Assembly (NCBI GenBank): GCA_964541755.1
Contig: CAZIRF010000008.1
Location: forward strand, 19,808 to 83,807
Reading direction: 5' to 3'
Length of the DNA stretch: 64,000 nucleotides
From: CAZIRF01 sp964541755
GTDB lineage: Bacteria > Spirochaetota > Spirochaetia > Treponematales > Breznakiellaceae
Under the pieces are notes generated by a model, which did no database searches, had not been told where the DNA came from, and saw only the letters and a program-made list of their open reading frames with translations. This document shows, in pieces, positions 16,350 through 24,890 of this stretch. Position numbers and translations under genes: made by a program. Within the stretch, counting starts at the first letter, position 1, and every line of letters starts with the position of its first letter.

Positions 16350-16841
16350 ATGGCCGAAACCACCGATATCTGTTGCCCCGAAGTTGATCCCTCAAGCTGG
16401 CAGGACAAGACGACCACTTGGCAGCGCAAGCCCTTTTTGGTCCAGCGTATCTCCCAGCTCTTCCACATGCCCCTACCCGGCGCCTACGCAAAGGCAATCG
16501 GCGCCCTGTGGACGCAAGCACAGAGGAGCGGCATTGCCCCCAAACAGGAAGATTGCTTCATGCTTACCCGGGACATTTCCGCTTGGAAGGCGGAAATCCT
16601 CCTCGCGGTGACCGAGTCCAAGGCGGGTTTGGACATGCACGAGCTCGACGGCGAATTTGCCAGCCGGGTCTACGACGGCCCCTTCAAGAAGATCCCGGAC
16701 TATTTAAAAGACATGCAAGAATGGCTCGCAAAAGAGGGCAAAACGGCCCGCGAATACTTCTTCCACTATCCCTATTGCCCCGACTGCGCCAAAAAATACG
16801 GCCATAATTGGGTTGTCATCTTCGCACAGCTCGCCAAATAG
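16350..16841 (+). CDS. Conserved-looking hypothetical protein with a Cys/His pair motif
   Basis: A 163-residue cytosolic protein. The start ATG has a strong AAAGGAGG eight bases upstream. There is no signal or membrane segment. Near the C-terminus YPYCPDCAKKYGHN has a C-x-x-C-x(5)-H arrangement, and two Cys (ICCPE) sit at the N-terminus, so a metal site is possible. The middle (FMLTRDISAWKAEILLAVTE) looks alpha-helical. No family is recognised. It is monocistronic between a terminator and a convergent gene, and nothing around it indicates a role. Confidence 0.65.
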   Translation: MAETTDICCPEVDPSSWQDKTTTWQRKPFLVQRISQLFHMPLPGAYAKAIGALWTQAQRSGIAPKQEDCFMLTRDISAWKAEILLAVTESKAGLDMHELDGEFASRVYDGPFKKIPDYLKDMQEWLAKEGKTAREYFFHYPYCPDCAKKYGHNWVVIFAQLAK

Positions 16842-16900
16842 CGGCCCTACCTGCGCCGCGGGCTACCCGAAATCAATCCCGCGCCGCGGGCGGCAGGGCA

Positions 16901-17668
16901 TTAGTCCCGCGCCGGAATTGCCGGCAGCGAGACATCTGCGGGGCTCTTTGCCCGTTCCAGAAAGCGGGCGAATTGTTCAAGATACAGACTGATAGTCCGC
17001 TCCCGCGCCGACGCATCGAGGCGCGCGGGAAAGGCAAATAACAGCGACCAGAGAGCCGGTTGCGCCCCCTCCCCCTCTATCGCAAAGGGCCGGTCCAGGG
17101 CCAGAATGAGCCATTCGCCATTCACCGAAGACGCTGACTCCTCGCCTGCTGCGGCAGAATCCATGGGACTTTCCCCGCCACCTGCAAAGGCGGGAAGCTC
17201 GCTCGGCGACAGGCGCTGCTGGCGAGCGGGACGCAACAGGGCCCCGCGGAAACGCCAGGAGGGGCCGACTTCCCAGCGGGTCGGTGCATACCAGAGGGCC
17301 TCGCGCGTGGCCCAGACGTAAAACAGAACATCGCCCCCTTCAAGAGCGGCCGCGACCAATTCGCCGCCCAAGCGATACTCTGCGGCGAGGGCCTCGAAGG
17401 CGTTGGGGCCAAAGCCGGGGAGCCCGCGGGAGCGGTTGTCCGCGCGCAAAAGGAGCCAATCGGGGGCCGGGGCAGCAGGAGCCGCCGGGGCAGCAGGGGC
17501 CGCCGGGGCGGCTGATGAGCCGGCGGCTTCTGAGCCGGCGGCGTCAGGGCCCTGGGCGCCATCCGCGGCGGGGAGGCTCGCGGGCAAGAGGGCGATAAAG
17601 AGCACACAGCAGGGTAAGAGGGCCCTTCGTGCAGGACCCCAGTGGCGCCCCGGCGCCGCGGCGTGCAT
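16901..17668 (-). CDS. Secreted protein with APA-rich linker, function unknown
   Basis: About 255 residues. The start is taken at ATG 17668, which has GGAG seven bases upstream inside the end of glmS; the open frame continues upstream to 17752. RRALLPCCVLFIALLPASLPAADG is a cleavable signal peptide. An Ala/Pro/Gly/Ser-rich stretch follows, including a (PAA)n run, then a folded domain with Trp- and Leu-rich blocks (DWLLLRADNRSRGLPGFG; WRFRGALLRPARQ). It is probably periplasmic. No known domain is recognised. It lies 4 bp after glmS, so it is co-transcribed with an amino-sugar synthesis enzyme, which mildly suggests an envelope role. Confidence 0.6.
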   Translation of the reverse strand: MHAAAPGRHWGPARRALLPCCVLFIALLPASLPAADGAQGPDAAGSEAAGSSAAPAAPAAPAAPAAPAPDWLLLRADNRSRGLPGFGPNAFEALAAEYRLGGELVAAALEGGDVLFYVWATREALWYAPTRWEVGPSWRFRGALLRPARQQRLSPSELPAFAGGGESPMDSAAAGEESASSVNGEWLILALDRPFAIEGEGAQPALWSLLFAFPARLDASARERTISLYLEQFARFLERAKSPADVSLPAIPARD

Positions 17669-17672
17669 CAGC

Positions 17673-19496
17673 CTACTCCACCGTAACGCTCTTGGCCAAA
17701 TTTCGCGGCTGATCGACGTCGCAGCCCAGTTCGAGGGCGCAGAAGTAGGCAAAGAGCTGGAGGGGCAGGACGAGGAGGAAGGGATAGAAGGCTTCCTCCG
17801 TGGCGGGCACCTCGATGATATCGTCGGCGAGCTCGGCGATTTCGCGGTCGCCTTCGGTACAGATAGCGATGACCGGGCCGCCGCGGGCCTTGACCTCCTT
17901 CATGTTGGAGATGACCTTGTCGCGCAGGGAATCGGCCGGGACGAGGAAGACCGAAGGGGTTTCGGGGTTTACGAGGGCGATGGGGCCGTGCTTGATTTCC
18001 CCGGCGCTGTAGCCTTCCGCGTGGATGTAGGATATCTCCTTGAGCTTGAGGGCGCCCTCGAGGGCGACCGGATACGCGAGGCCGCGGCCCAAAAAGAGGA
18101 AGTCCTTGGCGCGGCAGTATTTTCGTGCGACGGCCTGTATGTGATCGCGCTGTGCCAGTGCGCGGGTGACCTTTTCCGGGATGGCATGCAGTTCCTTCAC
18201 GAAGAGCTGGCCGGCCGTCATGGAGAGGTCGCGCATGCGCGCCATGAGCAGGGCAAAGGCATAGAAGACCGCGAGCTGGCTCGTGAAGGCCTTGGTGGAG
18301 GCGACCGCGACCTCGGGGCCGGCGTGGGTGTAAACGCCCCCGTCCGACTCGCGCGCGATGGTTGAACCGACGACGTTACAGATGCCCAGGACGCGCGCGC
18401 CCTTGCGTTTGAGCTCGCGCAGGGCCTGCAGGGTGTCGAGGGTCTCGCCGGACTGGGTCACGGCAAAGTAGAGTGTCGAGGGATCGACAACCGGGTTGCG
18501 GTAGCGCAATTCGCTGGAGAACTCTGCGCAGGCGGGGATGCGGGCGAGCGATTCGATGAGCCAGGCGCCCACGAGGCCGGCGTGCCAGCTGGTACCCGAG
18601 GCGATGATGGTAACCCGCTTGACGCCCAAGAGCTCGCGGGAATCCATGTTGAGGCCGCCGAGCTTGCCGGTGGCGTACTCGCTGTCGAGGCGGCCGGAAA
18701 GGGTGCGGGCGATGGTTTCACTCTGCTCGAAGATCTCCTTCTCCATGAACCAGGGGTAGCCGCCCTTCTCGATATCGTCGATATCCCAATCGATTTCGTC
18801 GACCTTCTTGGCCACCTTTTTGTCCGCCAGGTCGGTGATTTCGAAGCCGTCGGCCGTCATGGACAGGATTTCGCCATCTTCCATGTAGACCACGCGCTTG
18901 GTATGCGCGACCATGGCAGAAAGATCGCTGGCAAGGAGGGTCTCGCCGTCGCCCAAGCCGATAACGAGGGGGCTCCCGTAGCGCGCCCCCACAATGCGCC
19001 CCGGCTCATCGCGGTGGATGGCCGCGACGCCGTAGGTGCCCTTTACCTGGCGCAGGGCTGCGCGCAGGGCCGCCTCCAGATCGCCGTCGTAGTAGTACTC
19101 GCACAGATGGGCGATGACCTCGCTATCGGTCTCGCTCTTGAATACAAAACCCTCGGCCTCGAGCTTCTTTTTGAGCCCGGTGTAGTTTTCAATTATACCG
19201 TTGTGAACTATGGCGATCTTGCCCGACATCGAGCAGTGGGGATGGGCGTTTTCGCTCGTAACCCCGCCATGAGTGGCCCAACGGGTATGACCGATACCGC
19301 AAGAAGCCGAAAGGTCTGCGAGAACCACCGCGCGAAGGTCTGCGATGCGGCCGGTGGCCTTGAGAACCGCTATATCACCCTCTTCCTGTAATGCCAGACC
19401 GGCCGAATCGTAGCCGCGATATTCAAGTCGTTTGAGTCCATCGAGCAAGAGCCCCGTACACTTCTTGGGGCCGCAGTATCCGACTATTCCACACAT
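17673..19496 (-). CDS. glmS: Glutamine--fructose-6-phosphate aminotransferase
   Basis: A 607-residue enzyme making glucosamine-6-phosphate for peptidoglycan and lipopolysaccharide. The N-terminal Ntn glutaminase domain begins MCGIVGYCGP, with Cys2 becoming the nucleophile after Met removal. GYDSAGLAL, HTRWATHGGVT and HNGIIENY are the conserved loops. Two SIS sugar-isomerase domains follow (about 285-430 and 455-595), with SGTSWHAGLVGAW and SQSGET-like TQSGETLDT phosphosugar loops. The C-terminus LAKSVTVE has the catalytic Lys and is the invariant ending. The length is normal. Divergent from the gene at 19597 across 100 bp; no glmS ribozyme is visible in the short leader. Confidence 0.95.
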   Translation of the reverse strand: MCGIVGYCGPKKCTGLLLDGLKRLEYRGYDSAGLALQEEGDIAVLKATGRIADLRAVVLADLSASCGIGHTRWATHGGVTSENAHPHCSMSGKIAIVHNGIIENYTGLKKKLEAEGFVFKSETDSEVIAHLCEYYYDGDLEAALRAALRQVKGTYGVAAIHRDEPGRIVGARYGSPLVIGLGDGETLLASDLSAMVAHTKRVVYMEDGEILSMTADGFEITDLADKKVAKKVDEIDWDIDDIEKGGYPWFMEKEIFEQSETIARTLSGRLDSEYATGKLGGLNMDSRELLGVKRVTIIASGTSWHAGLVGAWLIESLARIPACAEFSSELRYRNPVVDPSTLYFAVTQSGETLDTLQALRELKRKGARVLGICNVVGSTIARESDGGVYTHAGPEVAVASTKAFTSQLAVFYAFALLMARMRDLSMTAGQLFVKELHAIPEKVTRALAQRDHIQAVARKYCRAKDFLFLGRGLAYPVALEGALKLKEISYIHAEGYSAGEIKHGPIALVNPETPSVFLVPADSLRDKVISNMKEVKARGGPVIAICTEGDREIAELADDIIEVPATEEAFYPFLLVLPLQLFAYFCALELGCDVDQPRNLAKSVTVE

Positions 19497-19596
19497 GTAT
19501 GAATTTCCTCCATCTTACGTCCATGAAACATACCCGAAAGAGCGAGAAAAAACCAGCAGGATTGCCCGTTTACCCGTTTCAGGCTATGATGGGAAC

Positions 19597-21495
19597 ATGG
19601 CAGCTCCGGTCGATCTCTACAATATCCTTCGCTCGTACGCCAACCGTGTACGCAACCCGCAGTTCACCGTCAAGGAATTTGTCGTCTTTCTCGCGAAGTA
19701 TGCGCACCAGTTCCAAGGCAAATACCCGGAGCTCGAACAGTGGGTTGAAAACACCGAACGCCGCGTTACCGATGCGCTGCCGGATCTGGTGCGCGAGCAC
19801 GGCATCCAATTGGGCGCAAACGAAGAGGGTCGCAGCGTTACCATTCCCCGCTACTGTGTCGACAGCATTCGCGCCGCCTGGAAACGCAATGAAGAAAGCC
19901 CGGAGCTTCCCTTCCCCGATGAGTCGAGCCTGGGATACAGCATCCCGCATACGAGCCTGCGCATACTCTCCATCGACATGGACTTTCTCAACTACCTGCA
20001 TAATCCGCAACGGGACATTCTTCCCATACTCAAAATAGGCTTCCCCGAAGGCTACGGCAGCATGATCGCCCTGGCAGAGAGCCTCCCCAAAAAGCTCTTG
20101 GACATGACGCTGCTCAAGATTCGCCAGTACCTGCGCTCCCACAACAACCGCGACTACCTCCAGCACAAGCTGCAGTCTGCCTTTCCCGGCAAGGAGAATC
20201 AGCTCAAAGACACCCTCAACATGCTCATGTCCCGGCCCTTCGACGCCGTGAGCGAAATCGAACACGCGGGGGACTTTTCCTTTCTCTTCTGGTCCTACCT
20301 TATCTCCATGGTCAAGGCCGATATTCGCAAGAAAAACGACCTCCTGGCCGAAGACTACGCGGTCGTCCAGGCGGTATACATCGTCGAGGCCATCAACAAC
20401 TGGTACAAGAGCACGGTCCAAAAAAAGAAGGAAGTCGAACTCGCCCTCAAAAACCTCGACCTGGCCTTCGACAAGGCCCCCCTGCTGTTCACCTTGGAAG
20501 ATATCCTGCGCTTCAACGACTCAAAGGGCATCCCCCTCTTGGGCCAGTATACGCGCGAAGATCTCGACCAATGGATGGCCGAACGCACGAGTGCAGCCGA
20601 CAGGGACAGCTTACCCGAACTCCTGTCTCTCCACGACCCGGCGGGAAAGCTCGTCTACATAAAAAAATCCAAGATTCTGCCCTTGAGCGCACGCCTTATC
20701 AGCGAAGCACGCCCCAAAGTCAAAGCGTCAATGACCAAACACTGGTACAAACTGGTAAAGGAATATCGGAGGGAACCCGCCATGGACGAGGACGAGATGT
20801 TCAACCGTGCTCTGGCCCGCCAGGTATCACACGAAACCCCTCTCTTGAACACCCTGCTCGAGAGCAATTACCTCTACTTGGCCTACCTGGAAGTCGAGAT
20901 GAACCAGGTCATCCCCGAAGCGAGCCGCATCTACAAAAACGGCGTACTCATCCCCATGAGTGAACTCTTGCTCCTTCAACGAAAAAAGCTCCTTACCGAT
21001 GTCCACATGCTCCTGCCCTTCTGGTATTCCACACCCATCCTGTCGGCCATTATTTCGTTCTTCGCCCGCCTTGGCAAAAAACGCAAACAGAGCGAAGAGA
21101 TTTCGGAAAAAGAAGATCATGCTGATGATACCACCCGCGGCCCGACATCCAGACAGCGGCGTGAAGAGCTTCGGCGTCTGGCCAAGCGCGCAGAAGCCGA
21201 ATTTGTCCCCAAGGGCAAGAGCCTTGAGTTGTGTATGGATGAATACCTCGCCCTGTGGAACCGCAACCTGAACCCCCAGGCCCGGGAAAACCTTACCGAG
21301 GACGTCCAGGCCCTTACCCGCGACTACCTGCGCAAGACCATGCGTTATCTCAAGACAGAGGCCTTTACCCCCGATCGCATCCGGGCTCTGGCCAACACCC
21401 TCTGCGACGGCCCCAGTTTGCAGAAGATCCCCAACAGGGATGCCCTGCAATCATACCTGGAACTCTACATGATCCAGCTCGTCCTCAAAGACTGA
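19597..21495 (+). CDS. Large cytosolic protein of unknown function
   Basis: About 632 residues; the start is taken at ATG 19597 (MAAPVDLYNILRSYANRV). The frame stays open upstream to 19432, but that would overlap the start of glmS. There is no signal peptide. The only clearly hydrophobic stretch (around 480-495, FWYSTPILSAIISFFARLG) is short. The sequence is otherwise helical and charged, with a KKRKQSEEISEKEDHADD hinge near residue 505. The N-terminus (NPQFTVKEFVVFLAKYAHQFQGKYPELEQW) looks like a compact helical domain. No family is recognised. It is the only gene between glmS and recX on this strand and is monocistronic. Confidence 0.65.
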   Translation: MAAPVDLYNILRSYANRVRNPQFTVKEFVVFLAKYAHQFQGKYPELEQWVENTERRVTDALPDLVREHGIQLGANEEGRSVTIPRYCVDSIRAAWKRNEESPELPFPDESSLGYSIPHTSLRILSIDMDFLNYLHNPQRDILPILKIGFPEGYGSMIALAESLPKKLLDMTLLKIRQYLRSHNNRDYLQHKLQSAFPGKENQLKDTLNMLMSRPFDAVSEIEHAGDFSFLFWSYLISMVKADIRKKNDLLAEDYAVVQAVYIVEAINNWYKSTVQKKKEVELALKNLDLAFDKAPLLFTLEDILRFNDSKGIPLLGQYTREDLDQWMAERTSAADRDSLPELLSLHDPAGKLVYIKKSKILPLSARLISEARPKVKASMTKHWYKLVKEYRREPAMDEDEMFNRALARQVSHETPLLNTLLESNYLYLAYLEVEMNQVIPEASRIYKNGVLIPMSELLLLQRKKLLTDVHMLLPFWYSTPILSAIISFFARLGKKRKQSEEISEKEDHADDTTRGPTSRQRREELRRLAKRAEAEFVPKGKSLELCMDEYLALWNRNLNPQARENLTEDVQALTRDYLRKTMRYLKTEAFTPDRIRALANTLCDGPSLQKIPNRDALQSYLELYMIQLVLKD

Positions 21496-21543
21496 TACCG
21501 TCCCCGGACAGCTTTACCCGAGCGCAAGCCCCTCACGACGGGT

Positions 21544-22167
21544 TTATAAATCATCTAGCCCCTCTGCGTATTCACGCAATAAAGAGGGGGTAAAGCCATC
21601 CTTGACGAGTTTGGCACGGCCCTCAAGGCCCGGATCGCGGGGATCGACGCCCTCGCGGGCCAGCCATCGCGACAGGGTTTCCTGCGCGAGCTCATCAGTC
21701 CATAGCTTTTCGAGAACACGATGCACGAGCTTGTCGTGTATCCCCTTGTTTCGCAGTTTGACAGCCAATACGCGGGGGCCCAAAGGCTTTCTGCGCAGGA
21801 GGCTCTCTGCGTACATACCTGCGTAGCGCTCGTCGTCCAGCAGCGAGAGGGATTCGAGTACATCGAGAACGGCGGTAATGATGGGTTCGGGATACTCGCG
21901 CTTGAGGAGTTTCTGCGAAAGCAAGGCCCGCGAATGCTCTTGGCGGGCGATAAAACGGTGGGCGTGGCGCTCTGCAAGGAGACAGCGGGCGGCAAAACGC
22001 AAGCGTGTACAATAGTCTTCTTCAATGTCCAAGCCGGGGGCCAGCTTGGGGACAAGACTGGTGAGATCGCCCAAATAGGTATCGCGAAAAAAAAACAGGG
22101 AGCCATCCCCCAGCCCTACCCTGTAGATGCCCGGAGAAGCTCCCTCTTCAAATAGTGTAACAGTCAC
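21544..22167 (-). CDS. recX: RecX family regulatory protein
   Basis: A 207-residue protein. The central RecX helical repeats are clear: FIARQEHSRALLSQKLLKREYPEPIITAVLDVLESLSLLDDERYAGMYAES, then KPLGPRVLAVKLRNKGI. RecX binds RecA filaments and limits recombinase activity. The N-terminal 60 residues (YRVGLGDGSLFFFRDTYLGDL) are a beta-like extension seen in longer RecX proteins. The start is GTG 22167. recA is not in the window. It sits downstream of rplM-rpsI on the same strand with a 129-bp gap in which no terminator is evident. Confidence 0.85.
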   Translation of the reverse strand: MTVTLFEEGASPGIYRVGLGDGSLFFFRDTYLGDLTSLVPKLAPGLDIEEDYCTRLRFAARCLLAERHAHRFIARQEHSRALLSQKLLKREYPEPIITAVLDVLESLSLLDDERYAGMYAESLLRRKPLGPRVLAVKLRNKGIHDKLVHRVLEKLWTDELAQETLSRWLAREGVDPRDPGLEGRAKLVKDGFTPSLLREYAEGLDDL

Positions 22168-22296
22168 GCGGCAAAGACACGTACCCGTGGCCCGTCAAGC
22201 GCACGCAGCGCCGTACCCACTGCTCTTTGAGCTGTGGCCACGGTACTTTGTACCCTGAGCGCCGAAGCGCCCATGACAGACCCTGGCGGGACGGTT

Positions 22297-22689
22297 TTAG
22301 CGCTTCGAGAACTGGAAGCGGCGGCGAGCACCAGGCTGGCCGTACTTCTTGCGCTCGACCATGCGCGAATCGCGGGTAAGGAACCCGTTCGCACGCAGGG
22401 CGCTGTAGTTGGTTTCATCAACCTGGCACAGGGCACGGGCGAGGCCGTGTCGGCAGGCACCAGCCTGACCGTTGGGACCACCGCCATTCACGTTGATGAG
22501 AATGTCGAACTTGTTCTCACAGGCAGTTACCATGAGGGGCTGACGCACCATCATGGCATGCTCGCCCTGTACAAAGTACTGGGGAAGCTCTTTTCCGTTG
22601 ACAACAATTTTACCAGAGCCATCGCGTACAAACACGCGGGCCACGGCGGTCTTTCTTCTTCCGGTTCCAATTCCGAGGTTCTTGATCAC
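22297..22689 (-). CDS. rpsI: Ribosomal protein uS9
   Basis: 130 residues, full length. GTGRRKTAVARVFVRDGSGKIVVNG at the start and the invariant Arg/Lys tail ending RRRFQFSKR identify uS9, whose tail reaches the P-site tRNA in the small subunit. LINVNGGGPNGQAGACRHGLARAL is the central signature. The start is GTG 22689, 15 bp after rplM; the rplM-rpsI pair is the standard bacterial operon. Confidence 0.97.
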   Translation of the reverse strand: MIKNLGIGTGRRKTAVARVFVRDGSGKIVVNGKELPQYFVQGEHAMMVRQPLMVTACENKFDILINVNGGGPNGQAGACRHGLARALCQVDETNYSALRANGFLTRDSRMVERKKYGQPGARRRFQFSKR

Positions 22690-22704
22690 CTTGCTACCTC
22701 TCGC

Positions 22705-23133
22705 TTACAGTTCAATTGCTTCGGGATTCTGCGCCGCATGGGGATGCTCTGCACCGGCGTAGATCTTGACGTTGAGGAAGAGCTTGCGGCCCAGGGGTCC
22801 CTTGGGAAGCATGCCTTTTACAGCGTGCTCAAGGGGCGCGGTGGGATGACGCTCGAGAAGACTCTCGAAGGTATCTTCCTTGAGACCGCCTACGTATCCG
22901 GTGTGGCGATAGTACATCTTGTTCTGGCGCTTGCGCCCGGTTACGGCAATCTTGTCGGCATTGATAATGACGACGTAATCACCGAGTTCGTGATGAGGGG
23001 CAAAAATGGCCTTGTGTTTGCCGCGCACGAGGGCGGCTGCCTTTGCGGCAACACGACCGAGAACCTTGTCGCTGGCGTCAATGACGTACCACTTGCGCTC
23101 GGCAACAGCAGGTTTAACAAAAACAGTCTTCAT
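22705..23133 (-). CDS. rplM: Ribosomal protein uL13
   Basis: 142 residues, normal length. WYVIDASDKVLGRVAAKAAALVRGKHK at the N-terminus and GDYVVIINADKIAVTGRK are uL13 hallmarks; VKGMLPKGPLGRKLFLNVKIYAGAEHPHAAQNP is the C-terminal signature. It is an early assembly protein of the large subunit. It heads the rplM-rpsI operon; the promoter should lie in 23134-23314, which contains no other gene. Confidence 0.97.
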   Translation of the reverse strand: MKTVFVKPAVAERKWYVIDASDKVLGRVAAKAAALVRGKHKAIFAPHHELGDYVVIINADKIAVTGRKRQNKMYYRHTGYVGGLKEDTFESLLERHPTAPLEHAVKGMLPKGPLGRKLFLNVKIYAGAEHPHAAQNPEAIEL

Positions 23134-23314
23134 GTATCATACCTTTGTCGGTGTTTTCCAACCACGGATCTGCGCCGGGTTCGCACGGGCATCTGGCGAA
23201 CACAGCATGAACGGGGCAGGGCCGCATATTCCCACAGAGCGTGAAAAATGTCAATACGACCAAGCGCCGGGTCCAGTGACCCCGGATATAAAGGACAATA
23301 AACGTATGGAGGAA

Positions 23315-23575
23315 TCAGTTCTCTTTGCCGTCGGCGGCAGGGGTATCGCTGTCTTCGGCCGCGGCCTCTTCCTCTTCCTTTTTGGCATCAATTTTGTCTT
23401 TGATGTCTGCGACACCAATAAAGGCGATTATAAGCCCCAGGAAGACCGCAAGAACGGGGGCGGCGCCACGCAGGAACAGGAGGACATCGGCAAACCAATT
23501 GAGCCCGAAGGGAGCGGGCAGAACGGAAAATACCGCAAATGCGATAAAAACGATACCGATGACAAGTGCAATCAT
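23315..23575 (-). CDS. Small two-helix membrane protein
   Basis: 86 residues. Residues 1-23 (MIALVIGIVFIAFAVFSVLPAPF) and 38-57 (APVLAVFLGLIIAFIGVADI) are membrane helices. The last 25 residues are strongly acidic (KKEEEEAAAEDSDTPAADG). The start ATG has GGAGG five bases upstream, a strong site. Function is unknown; it would be an inner-membrane protein with a charged cytosolic tail. It may be the last gene of the long minus-strand run beginning near 35412, although a hairpin separates it from its upstream neighbour. Confidence 0.65.
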   Translation of the reverse strand: MIALVIGIVFIAFAVFSVLPAPFGLNWFADVLLFLRGAAPVLAVFLGLIIAFIGVADIKDKIDAKKEEEEAAAEDSDTPAADGKEN

Positions 23576-23618
23576 ATATTCCTCCGGGACAGACCTTCCG
23601 GTCCGGCTTTATTGTAAT

Positions 23619-23637
23619 CCACCGCCTCCGGCGGTGG
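23619..23637. other. Short perfect hairpin between two small membrane protein genes
   Basis: CCACCGCC (23619-23626) pairs with GGCGGTGG (23630-23637) around a 3-base loop. No T-tract follows on the minus strand, so it may slow or process the transcript rather than end it. Confidence 0.55.
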
Positions 23638-23652
23638 TTCCACGCAGGCAGC

Positions 23653-23955
23653 TTAGTGCTTGCGGTACTTGCGTACTATCATGACCCAAAAGGCCGAAAT
23701 GTAAAAGAGGGTGGGCACCAGTGGCAGTACAATTGCGGCGAGCGACATGGACCCGATTGTGAACCATGACGGCCCGCTAACCCCGAAGCACTCCAAAATT
23801 GTATAGACTGTATCCGCATACGAGGCGACCGTCCCGCCCACCAAAAGCATCCAGGCGATATCCCGCGTGCGCGACCAAAGCAGGATGGCCAGAAAACACG
23901 CGACAGCCCCGACAAGGAGGCGCAGACTGATAGAGAGCAAGAGACCCGAATCCAT
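23653..23955 (-). CDS. Small three-helix membrane protein
   Basis: 100 residues with about three membrane helices (LLLSISLRLLVGAVACFLAILLW; IAWMLLVGGTVASYADTVYTIL; GSMSLAAIVLPLVPTLFYISAFWVMIV) and a basic tail RKYRKH. This resembles a small integral membrane protein with a cytosolic C-terminus. No family or function is recognised. It starts 12 bp after the aminotransferase-like gene and is probably in the same operon. Confidence 0.6.
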   Translation of the reverse strand: MDSGLLLSISLRLLVGAVACFLAILLWSRTRDIAWMLLVGGTVASYADTVYTILECFGVSGPSWFTIGSMSLAAIVLPLVPTLFYISAFWVMIVRKYRKH

Positions 23956-23966
23956 ATATGACAGTA

Positions 23967-24890
23967 TTACCGGCCGGCGTCATTCATGCAAGGGGAACCT
24001 TGTATTGCAGACAAAAGACGAACGAGTATAGCGATTTCGCCGTCAGAGAAACCGGGGGATATGGCAAGGGGTTCGCCGGGGTATGGCGGCAAGAAGACAC
24101 CCATGCCAAAGGCATCCTCGCGCATGAGATCCCAGTGTTCGGGGGCTGGTGCGGGCTCCGGATGGAGCCAAGAACCGTTGACGCACCAGGAGAGAGTCCC
24201 CGCCCCTTCTGCGGGGAAGGATTCGTCTGAGGATTGAGCTCCATCCTGCGTATCCAGAAAGGCGGCAAGACGCGGGTACAGGGCCCGTATATCCCGCTCG
24301 CCTGAGCGCTCGAGGATCTCGAAGGCGCGGATGATGGCGGCAAGGAGGGCCGGCGCAGGCCAGACAGATGCAAGGGGATTGTCCGAAAGGGTGGCGACCT
24401 TCGAAACGGCGCCATCATACAGGGCGGCGCTGACAAGCAAAACGGGGGGCAGGCCCGGCAGGGAAAGGGGCAGGACGGGCTGAATGACGCCCTCGAAGGA
24501 AGGCGGCGGGGTTTTCAGCGCCGGGCCCAGCCAGGGGCGCCAGGGGGCCGGCGTGGCGCCGAGCACAGTGACAGCCCGGGCCAGCTGTTCGCTGTCGCGG
24601 CAAAACAGGGCGACCGGGTGATCGACAAGCGGGGCAAAGAAGTCTTCGAGGGTCTTCTTCGCGCGTGCGTTCAACGGGTGGGCGGGCCAGGGAGAAGTGA
24701 GGCCGCGCTCTGCGGTATTTTTGTATGCAAGGAGTATACCCTCGCACTTGTGGCCCAGAATGGCCCGGCCACCGTCGAGCCAGAGGTCCAGAAGGCGGGT
24801 ACCGTCGGGGAGGTAGAGGCGCGGGCCGCGCGCGCGGCGCGGCCAAAAGGAGCGGATACCCGGCTTTTTGCGGGGCGCTTTGTCAGGCAT
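23967..24890 (-). CDS. Degenerate class-III aminotransferase-like protein
   Basis: 307 residues. The N-terminus RLYLPDGTRLLDLWLDGGRAILGHK closely follows the opening of class-III (glutamate-1-semialdehyde type) PLP enzymes, and the end (FGMGVFLPPYPGEPLAISPGFSDGEIAILVRLL) follows their C-terminal small domain. Those enzymes are about 420 residues; this one lacks roughly a third. I cannot find the D-E-x-x-x-G cofactor-binding motif or a convincing PLP lysine block in the middle. It may be a non-catalytic relative. It overlaps the start of the upstream helicase gene's stop by 8 bp, so it is translationally coupled to DNA repair genes, whose significance is unknown. Confidence 0.5.
   Translation of the reverse strand: MPDKAPRKKPGIRSFWPRRARGPRLYLPDGTRLLDLWLDGGRAILGHKCEGILLAYKNTAERGLTSPWPAHPLNARAKKTLEDFFAPLVDHPVALFCRDSEQLARAVTVLGATPAPWRPWLGPALKTPPPSFEGVIQPVLPLSLPGLPPVLLVSAALYDGAVSKVATLSDNPLASVWPAPALLAAIIRAFEILERSGERDIRALYPRLAAFLDTQDGAQSSDESFPAEGAGTLSWCVNGSWLHPEPAPAPEHWDLMREDAFGMGVFLPPYPGEPLAISPGFSDGEIAILVRLLSAIQGSPCMNDAGR

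Noticed and set aside
19390..19500. glmS ribozyme
   Set aside because: The leader between the divergent genes is about 100 bp and shows none of the ribozyme's core structure that I could identify.
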